DNA of 27,551 bases from a bacterium (GTDB taxonomy: Bacteria > Babelota > Babeliae > Babelales > Vermiphilaceae): assembly GCA_030626185.1 (NCBI GenBank), contig DAOUPL010000003.1, positions 1-27,551 on the forward strand, in the 5' to 3' direction. Position numbers and translations under genes: made by a program. The notes below the pieces were generated by a model. That model made no database searches, was not told the DNA's origin, and saw only the letters and a list, made by a program, of their open reading frames with translations. Below, piece after piece: positions 1 through 7,877 of this stretch; position 1 is the stretch's first letter; each line of letters begins with the position of its first letter.

Positions 1-53
1 GTTTTTTATAAATGGAAAAGTATTATTTAACACCTTGGTTAAAGGAATTTTAT

Positions 54-1082
54 ATGAATAATCGTTGTTTTATATTTTTTTGTCTTGCTTTAGTTTTATT
101 TTGTGGCTCTGTTCATGCAATGGATGATGGTCCGCCTTCAAAAAAACGAAAATTATCTGAAAATATTTCTGAAGATAATAAAGTTTTAGTTCCAGTTTTG
201 CCTTATGAGATGAAAAAACTTAATATTGAGTTTTATTTAAAAGATCTTATTTGTCGTTCTTCATGCAGTTGTAGAATATTTAAATATTATAAATACATTG
301 GCTCTGTTGAAGAGTTTAGTGGTATGGCGCAGGATATTTTAAAAAGCTTTATTACGAAGTTTGATGATAATGATATTCGAGCAACTATATTTACTTCTGA
401 ACCTAAAACCAATCCATGGATAAAAGACCTTAAGAAGAAAGATATTCGTCCTTCTTGTTGGTATGAAAATTCGTTGATTAATCCACAAAAGATAAAACAA
501 AATTTATTTATGTTTGCTATACATTTAAATAATTATGATTTAGTTGAGTATATGGCGAATAAAGATAATGCATTTTTTAATTTTGAAAATAAAGATTTTA
601 ATCTTTCAAGTTTAACATTTAATTGCTCTGGCGAGAATGGAGCTGGCAAGATCTATGTTAGAGATTATAAGCTTTATGCTGATGTTTCTTCGTTATTTAC
701 TTTTGTTATTGATTGTGATGCTCAAAATGCATTGCAAGTTTTAATACAACATGGTTCTAAAGAAGAGCTTTCTTATGCGCTTTGGTATGCAGTTAAAAAA
801 GATAATGTTGGTGTAGTCAGTATTTTATTGAATTGTGATGATGTTGCGTTAGAGGCTTTATTTGAATTTTATGATGAATTTACAGACGAAGATAAAACGA
901 TATACGTAGATATTGTTCAACGTGCACAAAAACTAGGGAATCAAGAAATAATAGATTTGTTTAATGAGTGTGTAGAGAGTTATTCTTCTACAGAAGAATG
1001 GAATGACAACGAGGTTAACGAAATTTTTGTATCAGAATCAACATCAGAAGAAGAACAAGAATTAGAAGAATATTTTGAGTAA
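54..1082 (+). CDS. Exported ankyrin-like protein with a KKRK basic cluster
   Basis: 342-aa protein of unknown function. The frame is open further upstream, but the start at 54 is chosen because AAAGGA at 41-46 sits seven bases before it and the product then begins with a clean signal peptide (residues about 1-22, ending VHA). Directly after it is a classical nuclear-localisation-like cluster, SKKRKL at 29-34. The C-terminal half holds degenerate ankyrin-like helices (for example NNYDLVEYM, and KKDNVGVVSILLN), and the tail is strongly acidic. No canonical TALMYAC-type repeat is present, so ankyrin membership is inferred from helix pattern and from better ankyrin genes in this window. It converges on trxA across a shared hairpin. 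A host-directed secreted protein is a guess; the exported nature is well supported. Confidence 0.75.
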   Translation: MNNRCFIFFCLALVLFCGSVHAMDDGPPSKKRKLSENISEDNKVLVPVLPYEMKKLNIEFYLKDLICRSSCSCRIFKYYKYIGSVEEFSGMAQDILKSFITKFDDNDIRATIFTSEPKTNPWIKDLKKKDIRPSCWYENSLINPQKIKQNLFMFAIHLNNYDLVEYMANKDNAFFNFENKDFNLSSLTFNCSGENGAGKIYVRDYKLYADVSSLFTFVIDCDAQNALQVLIQHGSKEELSYALWYAVKKDNVGVVSILLNCDDVALEALFEFYDEFTDEDKTIYVDIVQRAQKLGNQEIIDLFNECVESYSSTEEWNDNEVNEIFVSESTSEEEQELEEYFE

Positions 1083-1097
1083 CTTTAGTTTTAAAGA

Positions 1098-1115
1098 GGG
1101 CATCTCAAGATGCCC
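1098..1115. terminator. Bidirectional terminator between ankyrin-like gene and trxA
   Basis: GGGCATC, loop TCAA, GATGCCC: a perfect 7-bp stem in the 41-base gap between two convergent stop codons. It is followed by a T-rich stretch on the plus strand and preceded by T/A-rich sequence that would serve the minus strand. Confidence 0.8.
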
Positions 1116-1123
1116 TATCTTAT

Positions 1124-1444
1124 TTATCCTAAATGTGTATTAATTTTTTCTAATAAAGTCTCTTTATTCATGTAACCAGTCTCTTTTGCTTGTACTTCAC
1201 CATTTTTGATAAAGACAAACGTTGGCACAGACGAAACACCAAGACTAATTGAGATATCACGTGCATCATCGACGTTAAGTTTTGCAAAGGTATATTTTTG
1301 ACCGAGTTCTTGTGAAAGTTCATTAAAAATTGGTTCCATTTGTTGGCATGGGCCACACCATGTTGCATACACGTCAAGAATTACCGGTAAGGTTGATTGA
1401 TTAACCTCTTTTTCAAAATTGTCTTGTGTTATGTCGATTGGCAT
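1124..1444 (-). CDS. trxA: Thioredoxin, cytosolic
   Basis: Protein-disulfide reductase of 106 aa, the usual bacterial thioredoxin length. The redox motif WCGPC is at residues 29-33 (Cys30, Cys33) and the cis-proline loop SVPTFVFI follows at about 72-79. There is no signal peptide, so it should act in the cytoplasm, normally reduced by thioredoxin reductase (not in this window). AAAGGA precedes the ATG at 1444 with 5-6 bases spacing. It lies 45 bases downstream of a Lys-rich exported protein gene on the same strand and could be cotranscribed with it. A second, exported thioredoxin lies 1.7 kb away. Confidence 0.95.
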   Translation of the reverse strand: MPIDITQDNFEKEVNQSTLPVILDVYATWCGPCQQMEPIFNELSQELGQKYTFAKLNVDDARDISISLGVSSVPTFVFIKNGEVQAKETGYMNKETLLEKINTHLG

Positions 1445-1489
1445 AATGGTCCTTTATGAATTAATTAACACTGTAAAATTTACCTTGAT

Positions 1490-2107
1490 TTACTCATTTT
1501 GTCCATCGCTTTTTTTAGTAATATTGTTTTTGTAACCTTCGATAATTATTTTGTGTAAGCGAGATATTTTTTTTACGGTAATTTTTTCTTTTTTTGTGTC
1601 GGTGCTTACGCCTTTAACTTGTGTTTTTTTAGGAGTAAGGTACGGTGTGCCATCAATTACAATTTCGGTATATTGTGCTTTACGTTTTGGTTTATCTTTA
1701 TATTTGTTACGTTCTGTTTTATTTTTTTCTTTTATTTTTTTTTTTGAGGGATATTCATAAACCCAATCGGTATGTGGATGGGGAATGATTATTTCTTTAA
1801 TTGTAGTTAGTTCATGAGGCCCACGATTTACTTCGGCTGGATCTTCTTTAAGATAAATTGTTGTTCTTGTTATATTTTGTGAGCCAATGCGTTCTTCTTT
1901 TGGTAGTTTTTTAAAATTAGCTGGGCACTTGTAAACATGCATAATTTTATTATCATTGTTAAAAGTAATTTTTTCAACATTATCTTTAGTGCAATCGCGA
2001 AATTCGAAAGTGCCATAAAAGTTTTTTCCATCTTCTTTTTGTTGGCCTAACGGCGTTGTTATCCATGTGGTAAATAAAAGTGAAAGGATCAATTTATTTT
2101 TATTCAT
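1490..2107 (-). CDS. Exported lysine-rich protein, unknown function
   Basis: 205-aa protein that I do not recognise. Residues 1-22 form a plausible signal peptide (hydrophobic LILSLLFTTWITTPLG). The mature part is highly basic, with Lys-rich clusters (YPSKKKIKEKNK at about 119-130, then KPKRKAQ) and a Thr/Lys-rich tail; no enzyme motif is visible. GGAG at 2116-2119 is eight bases before the ATG. It is followed after 45 bases by trxA on the same strand. The basic, low-complexity mature region could bind nucleic acid or acidic polymers, but this is composition-based only. Confidence 0.7.
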   Translation of the reverse strand: MNKNKLILSLLFTTWITTPLGQQKEDGKNFYGTFEFRDCTKDNVEKITFNNDNKIMHVYKCPANFKKLPKEERIGSQNITRTTIYLKEDPAEVNRGPHELTTIKEIIIPHPHTDWVYEYPSKKKIKEKNKTERNKYKDKPKRKAQYTEIVIDGTPYLTPKKTQVKGVSTDTKKEKITVKKISRLHKIIIEGYKNNITKKSDGQNE

Positions 2108-2142
2108 AACTATTTCTCCGGTAACGTAAATCTTTTGTTAGC

Positions 2143-2169
2143 AGTATAAGCGTTCAGCTAAGCAGAACG
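2143..2169 (-). promoter_or_regulatory. Possible promoter with dyad for the Lys-rich protein gene
   Basis: On the minus strand a TATACT -10-like box (2143-2148) lies about 35 bases before the start codon. Immediately upstream, in the spacer, is a dyad, CGTTC at 2151-2155 and GAACG at 2165-2169, which could be an operator. No convincing -35 box is seen. TATACT recurs as the -10 of two other minus-strand promoters in this window. Confidence 0.35.
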
Positions 2170-2269
2170 AAATACTTGTGGGTATGATTTGTTGAGGTCT
2201 TGTGTTTTTTAGAACATTTTTTTTATATTATACATTGTTTATAGGGTCTGCTTTAGGGGAGTAGGGACA

Positions 2270-3094
2270 ATGAAAAAAATAGTATGTTTTATGCTGTTGT
2301 GTGCTATGGCGCCATGCGCTGGAATGATGGATAGTTTTAGCGGTGAAGATGGTTACAGTGGTGGTGATTCATATGCATCAGAAGAATCTTTTTCACCAGA
2401 GCCAGTGCGAAGAAGACGCAAAAAAGGTAAGGGCCATCGTCGTACAAGATCTCGTAGGCCAGCAAAAGAAATAGAAAATCCTCGTGCGAGCATTAACATG
2501 TTGGATCTTAATAAAGATAATTATTCTTATGAAGATGAGTCGTATGATATTGAAAATGGTGATGATAACATGTTAACCCCAGAGTTTATTGCAGAATTAA
2601 TGAATTTTCATGCACATGGCAAGTATGAAAAAGATAGTAAAGTATATAAAAATTTAGTAAATGGAGTAAAAAGACGTCGTAAACAAGAAGATTCATCACT
2701 AGGTGAATTAGAGCAGTTGTTGATGATAAACATGCGTAAAGGGCGACTTCAAACGGCAAAACAGCTTTATACTTCACGTTCATCGTCACGACACGAATCA
2801 GAATCTTCGGGACGCAAAATGTCTCAACGAGAAAGAGATCAGTTAATTATGGATTTGTGTAGTCAGATGGCGCATGGTGTGCATGAAGAAAAAGCAGTTA
2901 CAACAGAAAAAGAAGGCTCGCGTAATATTATTATAGCTAGTTTATTTGGTCTTTTTGGAACAGTATCAACTGGTTTTTTGACGTATATCTCTACGCAGCC
3001 CGCAGTTGTTGAGGGTTCGGCAACGGTGTTAGAAAGTTGTATGATCAGTTGTGCTTTGCAAATGACAGAATGTTTGGCAAGTTGCGCTGTGTAA
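2270..3094 (+). CDS. Exported Arg-rich protein with C-terminal membrane segment and twin CX3C
   Basis: 274-aa protein of no recognised family. It has a signal peptide at residues 1-18 (MKKIVCFMLLCAMAPCAG), then a Ser/Gly/Glu-rich stretch, then an Arg/Lys cluster at about 47-64 (VRRRRKKGKGHRRTRSRR) resembling eukaryotic bipartite basic signals. The middle is charged and probably helical. A hydrophobic segment at about 223-242 could cross a membrane. The last 18 residues hold four cysteines (C257, C261, C268, C272) spaced CX3C-X6-CX3C. AGGGGAG at 2255-2261 precedes the ATG. It converges on a gene for an exported thioredoxin, a plausible but unproven redox partner. Confidence 0.75.
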   Translation: MKKIVCFMLLCAMAPCAGMMDSFSGEDGYSGGDSYASEESFSPEPVRRRRKKGKGHRRTRSRRPAKEIENPRASINMLDLNKDNYSYEDESYDIENGDDNMLTPEFIAELMNFHAHGKYEKDSKVYKNLVNGVKRRRKQEDSSLGELEQLLMINMRKGRLQTAKQLYTSRSSSRHESESSGRKMSQRERDQLIMDLCSQMAHGVHEEKAVTTEKEGSRNIIIASLFGLFGTVSTGFLTYISTQPAVVEGSATVLESCMISCALQMTECLASCAV

Positions 3095-3103
3095 ATAAAA
3101 AGT

Positions 3104-3121
3104 GCGAGAGTAAATTCTCGC
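3104..3121. terminator. Bidirectional terminator-like hairpin
   Basis: GCGAGA, loop GTAAAT, TCTCGC between the convergent stops of the Arg-rich protein gene and the exported thioredoxin gene. The stem is short (6 bp), but the position between convergent genes and flanking A/T tracts support a shared terminator. Confidence 0.6.
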
Positions 3122-3129
3122 CCGATATT

Positions 3130-3600
3130 TTATGCTACGTCGAATTTATTTTTTATATGACTTTTAAGTTGCGCTAGAGATTGCTGTCCTTGTACTATAA
3201 ACGGACTTTCTATAGTTGTTTGTTTGCCGTTTTTGTCTTGTTTAACTTTTGTAACAGTAACTTGTTTTCCATCTTTAAAAAAGACTAAAAGGGGAATGCT
3301 TTGTACTGTTTGACCAACAAATTTGTTTAAAGCAGATTTATTAATTGAATCAAGATTCACTTTAACAATCACAACATTTGGATAATCTGCAGCAATTTTA
3401 TTTAATGCGGGGGTCATAGCTTCACATGGTCCACACCAAGTTGCATACACATCAACAACAACAAATTCATCTAAAGTGATGATTGCTTCAAGTTCTTTAA
3501 TCGATGACGCGTGCTTTACTGTTTGTGCTTGAACTGTTGTTACAAGTAATCCAGTTAGTGCGATAGCATCAGTTAATGAGCGAATAGTAAGATTTTTCAT
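3130..3600 (-). CDS. Exported thioredoxin-like oxidoreductase
   Basis: 156-aa thioredoxin-fold protein with a signal peptide at residues 1-25 (TGLLVTTVQA then Q). The active site WCGPC is at 55-59 (Cys56, Cys59) and the cis-proline loop is SIPLLVFF. It should therefore handle disulfides outside the cytoplasm; WCGPC is the reductase-type motif, which in an exported protein usually needs an inner-membrane electron donor such as DsbD/CcdA, not seen here. A Lys/Thr-rich insertion (VTVTKVKQDKNGKQTTIES) lies before the last helix. AAGGA precedes the ATG by six bases. It is similar in core sequence to the cytosolic trxA nearby (both share DVYATWCGPC), consistent with paralogy. Confidence 0.9.
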   Translation of the reverse strand: MKNLTIRSLTDAIALTGLLVTTVQAQTVKHASSIKELEAIITLDEFVVVDVYATWCGPCEAMTPALNKIAADYPNVVIVKVNLDSINKSALNKFVGQTVQSIPLLVFFKDGKQVTVTKVKQDKNGKQTTIESPFIVQGQQSLAQLKSHIKNKFDVA

Positions 3601-3618
3601 AAAGATCCTTTTTTATAG

Positions 3619-3624
3619 ATTATA
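3619..3624 (-). promoter_or_regulatory. Possible -10 box for the exported thioredoxin gene
   Basis: TATAAT on the minus strand, ending 18 bases before the start codon. No good -35 is visible at 16-18 bp, so this is a weak call based on the perfect -10 hexamer and its position. Confidence 0.35.
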
Positions 3625-3756
3625 GCTATTACTAATAGTATCGTATTTACAAAAACATGCAAAAGGTTATCTGATAAAAGCTAATAATGGTGTTTTTGAG
3701 CGTTGTTGTTGATTTTTTAAGCGTTTTTGTTTTACGCTAATCAAAAAGGAGCAGGT

Positions 3757-4020
3757 ATGCGAAAAAAGCGATTATTGGCTGTTTTTGTGCTAGTGCATCT
3801 TGGTGTTGTTGGATTACAAATTTATAAATATACCGTTTTTGCATCACTTGATGAATGGTATTACCGCCATCAAGAAAAGCATAAAAAGTTGGCTGCGCAT
3901 AAAGATGAACTTGGCGTGCAATTGACAGCATTGCAAAATAAAAGAACTATTCAAGAGTTTGCTAAAAATGAACTTGATATGCAACCGATAACCTTTAAAC
4001 AAATTTATCGTGTGCAATGA
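3757..4020 (+). CDS. ftsL: FtsL-like division protein
   Basis: 87-aa bitopic membrane protein: a basic start MRKKR, one membrane segment at about 6-24, then a coiled-coil-like stretch (DEWYYRHQEKHKKLAAHKDELGVQ) and a short tail. Size, topology and position directly before the ftsI-like gene match FtsL, which with FtsB/FtsQ holds and activates the septal peptidoglycan synthase. The ATG at 3757 is preferred over codons ten residues upstream because AAAAAGGAG (3743-3751) precedes it. The stop overlaps the ftsI start as ATGA at 4017-4020, indicating translational coupling. FtsL and FtsB/DivIC are hard to tell apart by sequence, so the symbol is from context. Confidence 0.7.
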   Translation: MRKKRLLAVFVLVHLGVVGLQIYKYTVFASLDEWYYRHQEKHKKLAAHKDELGVQLTALQNKRTIQEFAKNELDMQPITFKQIYRVQ

Positions 4021-5663
4021 TTAATGTAGCACGTGTGCGCCTACATGGTTCGTTAATATTTTTTTTGTGTGCATTTTTGTACGTTGTTATTTTGTTACGA
4101 TTATTTGTGGTGCAAATTAACCATCATGAGTTTTATTTTTCATACGCTGATAAACAATATCATGTGTCGGTTACGCGATCTTTGTCTCGTGGAAACATTG
4201 TTGATCGCAATGGGTTGCCGCTTGCGATTAATAAAGATCGTTTTTCTGCATTTGTGTTGCCACAAAAAGTTAGTGATTATGAAAAACTTTTTATTTTTTT
4301 AGAAAAACATTTTCCATACGCTGCTCACCGACTTGCGCAATCACGTGACAAAAAGTTTGTCTACATTACGCGTAAACTTTCTGAAAATGAAAAAGATATT
4401 ATTGTTTCTTCTGGCATTGATGATATTCATTTACTCAAAGAACCGTGTCGATTTTATACCACGCCGTGCCTTGGCAGCATTGTGGGTATTACTGGCATAG
4501 ACAACCATGGTTTGTTTGGCATAGAAAAACAGTATGAAAACATGCTTGCGGGCAAACAATATCAGTTAACATTGCAACAAGATGCACGACGTGGACATTT
4601 TTATTTTGATGAGTTACAACAACGTGAAGTTGATCAAGATGATGTTGCTTGCATCGCGTTAACTATCGATAGCGCATTGCAATTTTTGGTGTTTCAAGAA
4701 CTTGTTGCTGCAGTGCAAAAAACAAATGCACAAAAAGCACATGTGATTGTAATGGATCCACAAACGGGTGAAGTTCTTGTAATGGCACAATCAATTAATT
4801 TTGATCCGAATAACACAAAAGAACTTGATCTTGCTGCTACAAAAACAGAATGCATAACAGAGCAATATGAGCTTGGTTCAGTTATGAAAATTGTTACTGC
4901 TTTGGCAGCGTTATCAGAAGGGGTAACGAATGTTGATGAAGTATTAAATTGTCGCAACACCCAGAGCACATTTATTGATGGTCGTCGAGTAAATACACCA
5001 GTTGCCCATGGTAAATTAAGTTTTTCTGATGTGGTAAAAAAATCAAATAATATTGGTCTTGTGCAAGTGAGTAAACGTTTGGGTTATGATTTGTACGATC
5101 ATTATTGGTCATGTGGTTTTGGGCAAAAGACGGGGATAAACTTTGCCGGAGAAGTTTCTGGCTTTGTAAATCATCCTGCAACATGGTCTAAACATTCAAT
5201 TATTTCGTTATCGTACGGGTATGAAGTTGCAGCAACCATGATACAACTTGCGCGTTTTTTTTCTATTGTTGCCAATGGTGGCTATAACGTTGTGCCAATT
5301 TTGGTAAAAGATGAGAGTTTTGAGCAAAAGCATGAACAATTGTACGATGCACAAGTTGTAGAACAAATAAAAGATATTTTACAACAAACGGTGGAGTCAG
5401 GCACAGCTTGGCGTGCACGCATTAATGGAGTACGTGTTATGGCAAAAACAGGAACAGCAAACATGCTTATAAATAATGTTTATGATAAAGAACATAATCG
5501 TTTTACGTGCGCGGGTATTATTGAAAAAGATAATTATCAACGGGTGATTGTGGTGCATGTGCAAGATGCGCAACAAAAAAATGCTTTTGCTGCAACGATT
5601 GCGGTTCCGTTGTTTAAAGCGATTAGTCAAAAGCTTTTGGTTCATGATCGTGTTGTTGGTTAG
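4017..5663 (+). CDS. ftsI: Septal peptidoglycan transpeptidase, penicillin-binding protein
   Basis: 548-aa class B penicillin-binding protein, which crosslinks septal peptidoglycan peptides. It has an N-terminal membrane anchor (about 11-33) and the class B dimerisation motif RGNIVDRNG at 58-66. The transpeptidase domain has all three catalytic motifs: SVMK at 288-291 (acyl-enzyme Ser288), SNN at 343-345 and KTGT at 477-480. Coupling to an ftsL-like gene argues for FtsI (septal) rather than PBP2 (elongation). No PASTA domains follow the transpeptidase domain. The stop codon overlaps the stop of the convergent 620-aa gene in the four bases TTAG, leaving no room for a terminator. Confidence 0.92.
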   Translation: MINVARVRLHGSLIFFLCAFLYVVILLRLFVVQINHHEFYFSYADKQYHVSVTRSLSRGNIVDRNGLPLAINKDRFSAFVLPQKVSDYEKLFIFLEKHFPYAAHRLAQSRDKKFVYITRKLSENEKDIIVSSGIDDIHLLKEPCRFYTTPCLGSIVGITGIDNHGLFGIEKQYENMLAGKQYQLTLQQDARRGHFYFDELQQREVDQDDVACIALTIDSALQFLVFQELVAAVQKTNAQKAHVIVMDPQTGEVLVMAQSINFDPNNTKELDLAATKTECITEQYELGSVMKIVTALAALSEGVTNVDEVLNCRNTQSTFIDGRRVNTPVAHGKLSFSDVVKKSNNIGLVQVSKRLGYDLYDHYWSCGFGQKTGINFAGEVSGFVNHPATWSKHSIISLSYGYEVAATMIQLARFFSIVANGGYNVVPILVKDESFEQKHEQLYDAQVVEQIKDILQQTVESGTAWRARINGVRVMAKTGTANMLINNVYDKEHNRFTCAGIIEKDNYQRVIVVHVQDAQQKNAFAATIAVPLFKAISQKLLVHDRVVG

Positions 5664-7522
5664 TTATCGGGTGTAGGTTGTGTAGCAGTTTTTTTCATAA
5701 AAACAAAGACTGTTGCGATGGCTGCTCCAATGACAGTTGCTGCAATAGCTGTGTGAAAGCGATTTAAATTTCTTAGATAATTGACAAGAAAAAATCTACT
5801 TTTGTTTGCTTCTTCTCTTGCTGCGATGCTTCTTGTTGTTACTTCTTGCGCTCTTTGTCTTCTCTCTCCTGCGAGTGTTGCTTCTGTTATTAGTTCTTGC
5901 GCTGTTTTTGGTTGTTCAAAAATTTCTTCTTCTTCTTCAGAAGTGTAGACGAGTTTTTCCGCCGTCGCGCCATATGGCGCGATGTCGTGACTAAAGGGTT
6001 CGGGCTCTTGCCGCGTCGTAGCCTCACTGTGTTCTTCGAAGCTTTCTGGCGGAGTAGAAGCGTAGACGGGTGGTTCTTTGTAGTAAGTATCAGTTGTTGA
6101 TTCTTCTGTTATTGTTTCTGGAGCTGGAGTTGAAATTGGAGCTGGCGGTATAAGTATTTCTTCTTTGAATAGAGTTTGTGGCTTTAGCTCTTGCCGCATC
6201 ATAGTTTTACTGTATTCTTTTTTTAGTATTTTTTCTTTAAAGCTAGGTTCATCAGGCAGCCAAAAAAGTAATTGTTCTTTGTCTTCGTAATTAAGTTTTT
6301 TGTCATTTCGTATTAATTTTTTGAGATATCTGAATAGTTTTTCTGTGCCGAGAATTTGTATATCCTCTGGATTCCAATGTACGGAAATATCTCCAAAGTT
6401 TGTAAATAATCTTTTTAATTCTTCGAGATCTGAAAAAATTTTCATTCTAGTTGAAGTAGATTTTATTTGTACGGTTTTTTTGATTATTTTTTGAGTAAAG
6501 GTATTGAAGATTTTAAAATTGAGTGTATTATTTTGTAAAAAAATAAGTATCGTGTTTGGGAGCATCATTTCAAATTGATTATTAATTATGACAATACTAT
6601 AACGATCTTGTTTTGCTGTTACACGTGCAAAAAAGTTTGAAGTAATATCTTCAATATTAGCTTGTGCGTTATAATAATTAAATTTTCTAGGAAGTTTTGT
6701 TAATTTTTCTACTGCTTTTATATTCAAAATTTGAAGTAGACGCGCAATAAGGCGGTTCTCGTTTGTTAGTTCTTTATTAAATTGATCGTAAGTATATGAG
6801 GAGGTTTCATTTTCATAGTTGAGTACGCTTTTTATTAATGGTATTAGTTCTTTATTAAGAAAATATTGAATTGGGTATGATTTTTCTGTTTCTATAAAAG
6901 TAGTAATGAGCGGAATTTTTATGAATAGTTTTTCTTTAGACTGTATTTCTATGGGTTGACTTATTAAAATAATATTTTGTTCTGTTCGTGATAGTGTCAA
7001 AAACCACGGTAATTGCTTTACTTTAATTTTTTGTTGCCGAATATAAGTTCGTATTTTTCTTTTAATTACTTTTGGGGGTTTAACAAAGGTAAATAAAAAT
7101 CTTAAAAATCCAAGAATTTCACTTTTAGAATCAAAATTTGGATTAAAACTTTTTTCATATAATTTATTTGCAAGATACATTAGGTGGTTTATGATATCTT
7201 CTTTCATTATAAAAATTCTATTTAAATGGGGTGCTATTTTGTTGTGTGTATTTTCTAATTTTCGTTTTCGATCATCGAGTTCGTTTTGGCGTTCTTGTAA
7301 TTTTTTTTCATCTTCGGTTATCTCTACACTTTCTGATTCTGATAGACTTTCTAACGTTTGATCGATGCTCTTTTGTTCTTGTTCTAATGCGATTTTTGTA
7401 TTCTCAAATTTAGAAAATTCGTTTTTAATTTGTTGTACTAGTTTTGGCGTTAAAATATATTGTTCAAAATATAAAATTTCATCAAGTTTGAAATTTTTTT
7501 GTAAATAATCAGAGGTAATCAT
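5660..7522 (-). CDS. Large coiled-coil protein with acidic linker and C-terminal membrane anchor
   Basis: 620-aa protein of unknown function. Residues about 35-95 form a charged coiled coil (EQEQKSIDQTLESLSESE and following). A globular, Lys/Ile-rich region spans about 100-440. A Pro/Glu/Thr-rich linker covers about 440-570. A hydrophobic segment at about 591-611, followed by MKK, anchors the C-terminus with only about 10 residues beyond it. No signal peptide is encoded in this frame and no ribosome-binding site precedes the ATG at 7522; the start lies inside the end of a small exported ORF (7509-7673). So it is either translationally coupled or the body of a frameshifted, originally exported protein. 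The linker contains an 18-bp palindrome and an internal duplication. Confidence 0.7.
   Translation of the reverse strand: MITSDYLQKNFKLDEILYFEQYILTPKLVQQIKNEFSKFENTKIALEQEQKSIDQTLESLSESESVEITEDEKKLQERQNELDDRKRKLENTHNKIAPHLNRIFIMKEDIINHLMYLANKLYEKSFNPNFDSKSEILGFLRFLFTFVKPPKVIKRKIRTYIRQQKIKVKQLPWFLTLSRTEQNIILISQPIEIQSKEKLFIKIPLITTFIETEKSYPIQYFLNKELIPLIKSVLNYENETSSYTYDQFNKELTNENRLIARLLQILNIKAVEKLTKLPRKFNYYNAQANIEDITSNFFARVTAKQDRYSIVIINNQFEMMLPNTILIFLQNNTLNFKIFNTFTQKIIKKTVQIKSTSTRMKIFSDLEELKRLFTNFGDISVHWNPEDIQILGTEKLFRYLKKLIRNDKKLNYEDKEQLLFWLPDEPSFKEKILKKEYSKTMMRQELKPQTLFKEEILIPPAPISTPAPETITEESTTDTYYKEPPVYASTPPESFEEHSEATTRQEPEPFSHDIAPYGATAEKLVYTSEEEEEIFEQPKTAQELITEATLAGERRQRAQEVTTRSIAAREEANKSRFFLVNYLRNLNRFHTAIAATVIGAAIATVFVFMKKTATQPTPDN
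5965..5982. repeat. Perfect 18-bp GC-rich palindrome inside a coding region
   Basis: TCGCGCCATATGGCGCGA is identical to its reverse complement. It lies in the linker of the 620-aa protein, where it is read as part of HDIAPYGAT. It is much more GC-rich than its surroundings. Confidence 0.8.
6004..6219 (-). repeat. Imperfect internal direct repeat in the 620-aa gene linker
   Basis: Positions 6004-6036 and 6187-6219 (33 bases each) match at 27 of 33 positions. All six differences are transitions and the 6004 copy is the GC-richer one each time. They encode EHSEATTRQEPEP and EYSKTMMRQELKP, so the repeat is in frame and part of a duplicated linker module. Confidence 0.7.
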
Positions 7523-7673
7523 AAAATGTTTTGTCTAAGAAATGTATTTCAACGTTGCCGTCTTCATCTTTGCTTACAGAGAACGAAGATGGATCTAGGT
7601 CGACATCCATGCCAAAAATAGTGACTGAATGGCAAAAGAAGCCAAATAAAAGTATTAAACGTATTTTTTTCAT
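7509..7673 (-). CDS. Small exported protein or detached N-terminus of the 620-aa protein
   Basis: 54 codons encoding a product that starts MKKIRLILLFGFFCHSVTIF, a convincing signal peptide ending near FGM, followed by an acidic 32-residue tail (DVDLDPSSFSVSKDEDGNVE and on to DYL). GGAG at 7679-7682 is five bases before the ATG at 7673, a better start signal than that of the following gene. Its stop (7509-7511) lies 14 bases inside the 620-aa frame, which is shifted by +1. Either this is a coupled small secreted protein, or a one-base change has split one gene; both frames reach the same DYL residues at the junction. I cannot decide from one sequence. Confidence 0.6.
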   Translation of the reverse strand: MKKIRLILLFGFFCHSVTIFGMDVDLDPSSFSVSKDEDGNVEIHFLDKTFYDYL

Positions 7674-7877
7674 ACCAACTCCATTTTATTTTTAAAATAT
7701 CAGTTTTAAATCCTGATAGTCAATAATTAAGATAATTTTTAGTAATTTGTGTTTTTTGTGTGCCAAATAAATAAAATTTCCCCATTATTGGCAATTTACT
7801 GTGACTAACTCTTGTGTTTTATTCTGAGCATTTTATCTTTAATGTAAGTCCCGTGAAGCAAAAAAAGGAGCAAGCTG

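Noticed and set aside
54..320. Possible F-box-like motif (VLPYEMKKLNIEFYL) in the first ankyrin-like protein
   Set aside because: Only the LP and a few hydrophobic positions fit; not enough to claim a eukaryotic-like F-box without a profile search.
3719..3738. Small hairpin AGCGT...ACGCT before ftsL
   Set aside because: Five-base stem with an AT loop directly before the RBS; no U-run and not distinguishable from chance.
7761..7793. Dyad TGCCAA...TTGGCA upstream of the barrel gene
   Set aside because: Six-base arms 21 bases apart in AT-rich DNA; too little to call an operator, although the position is suggestive.
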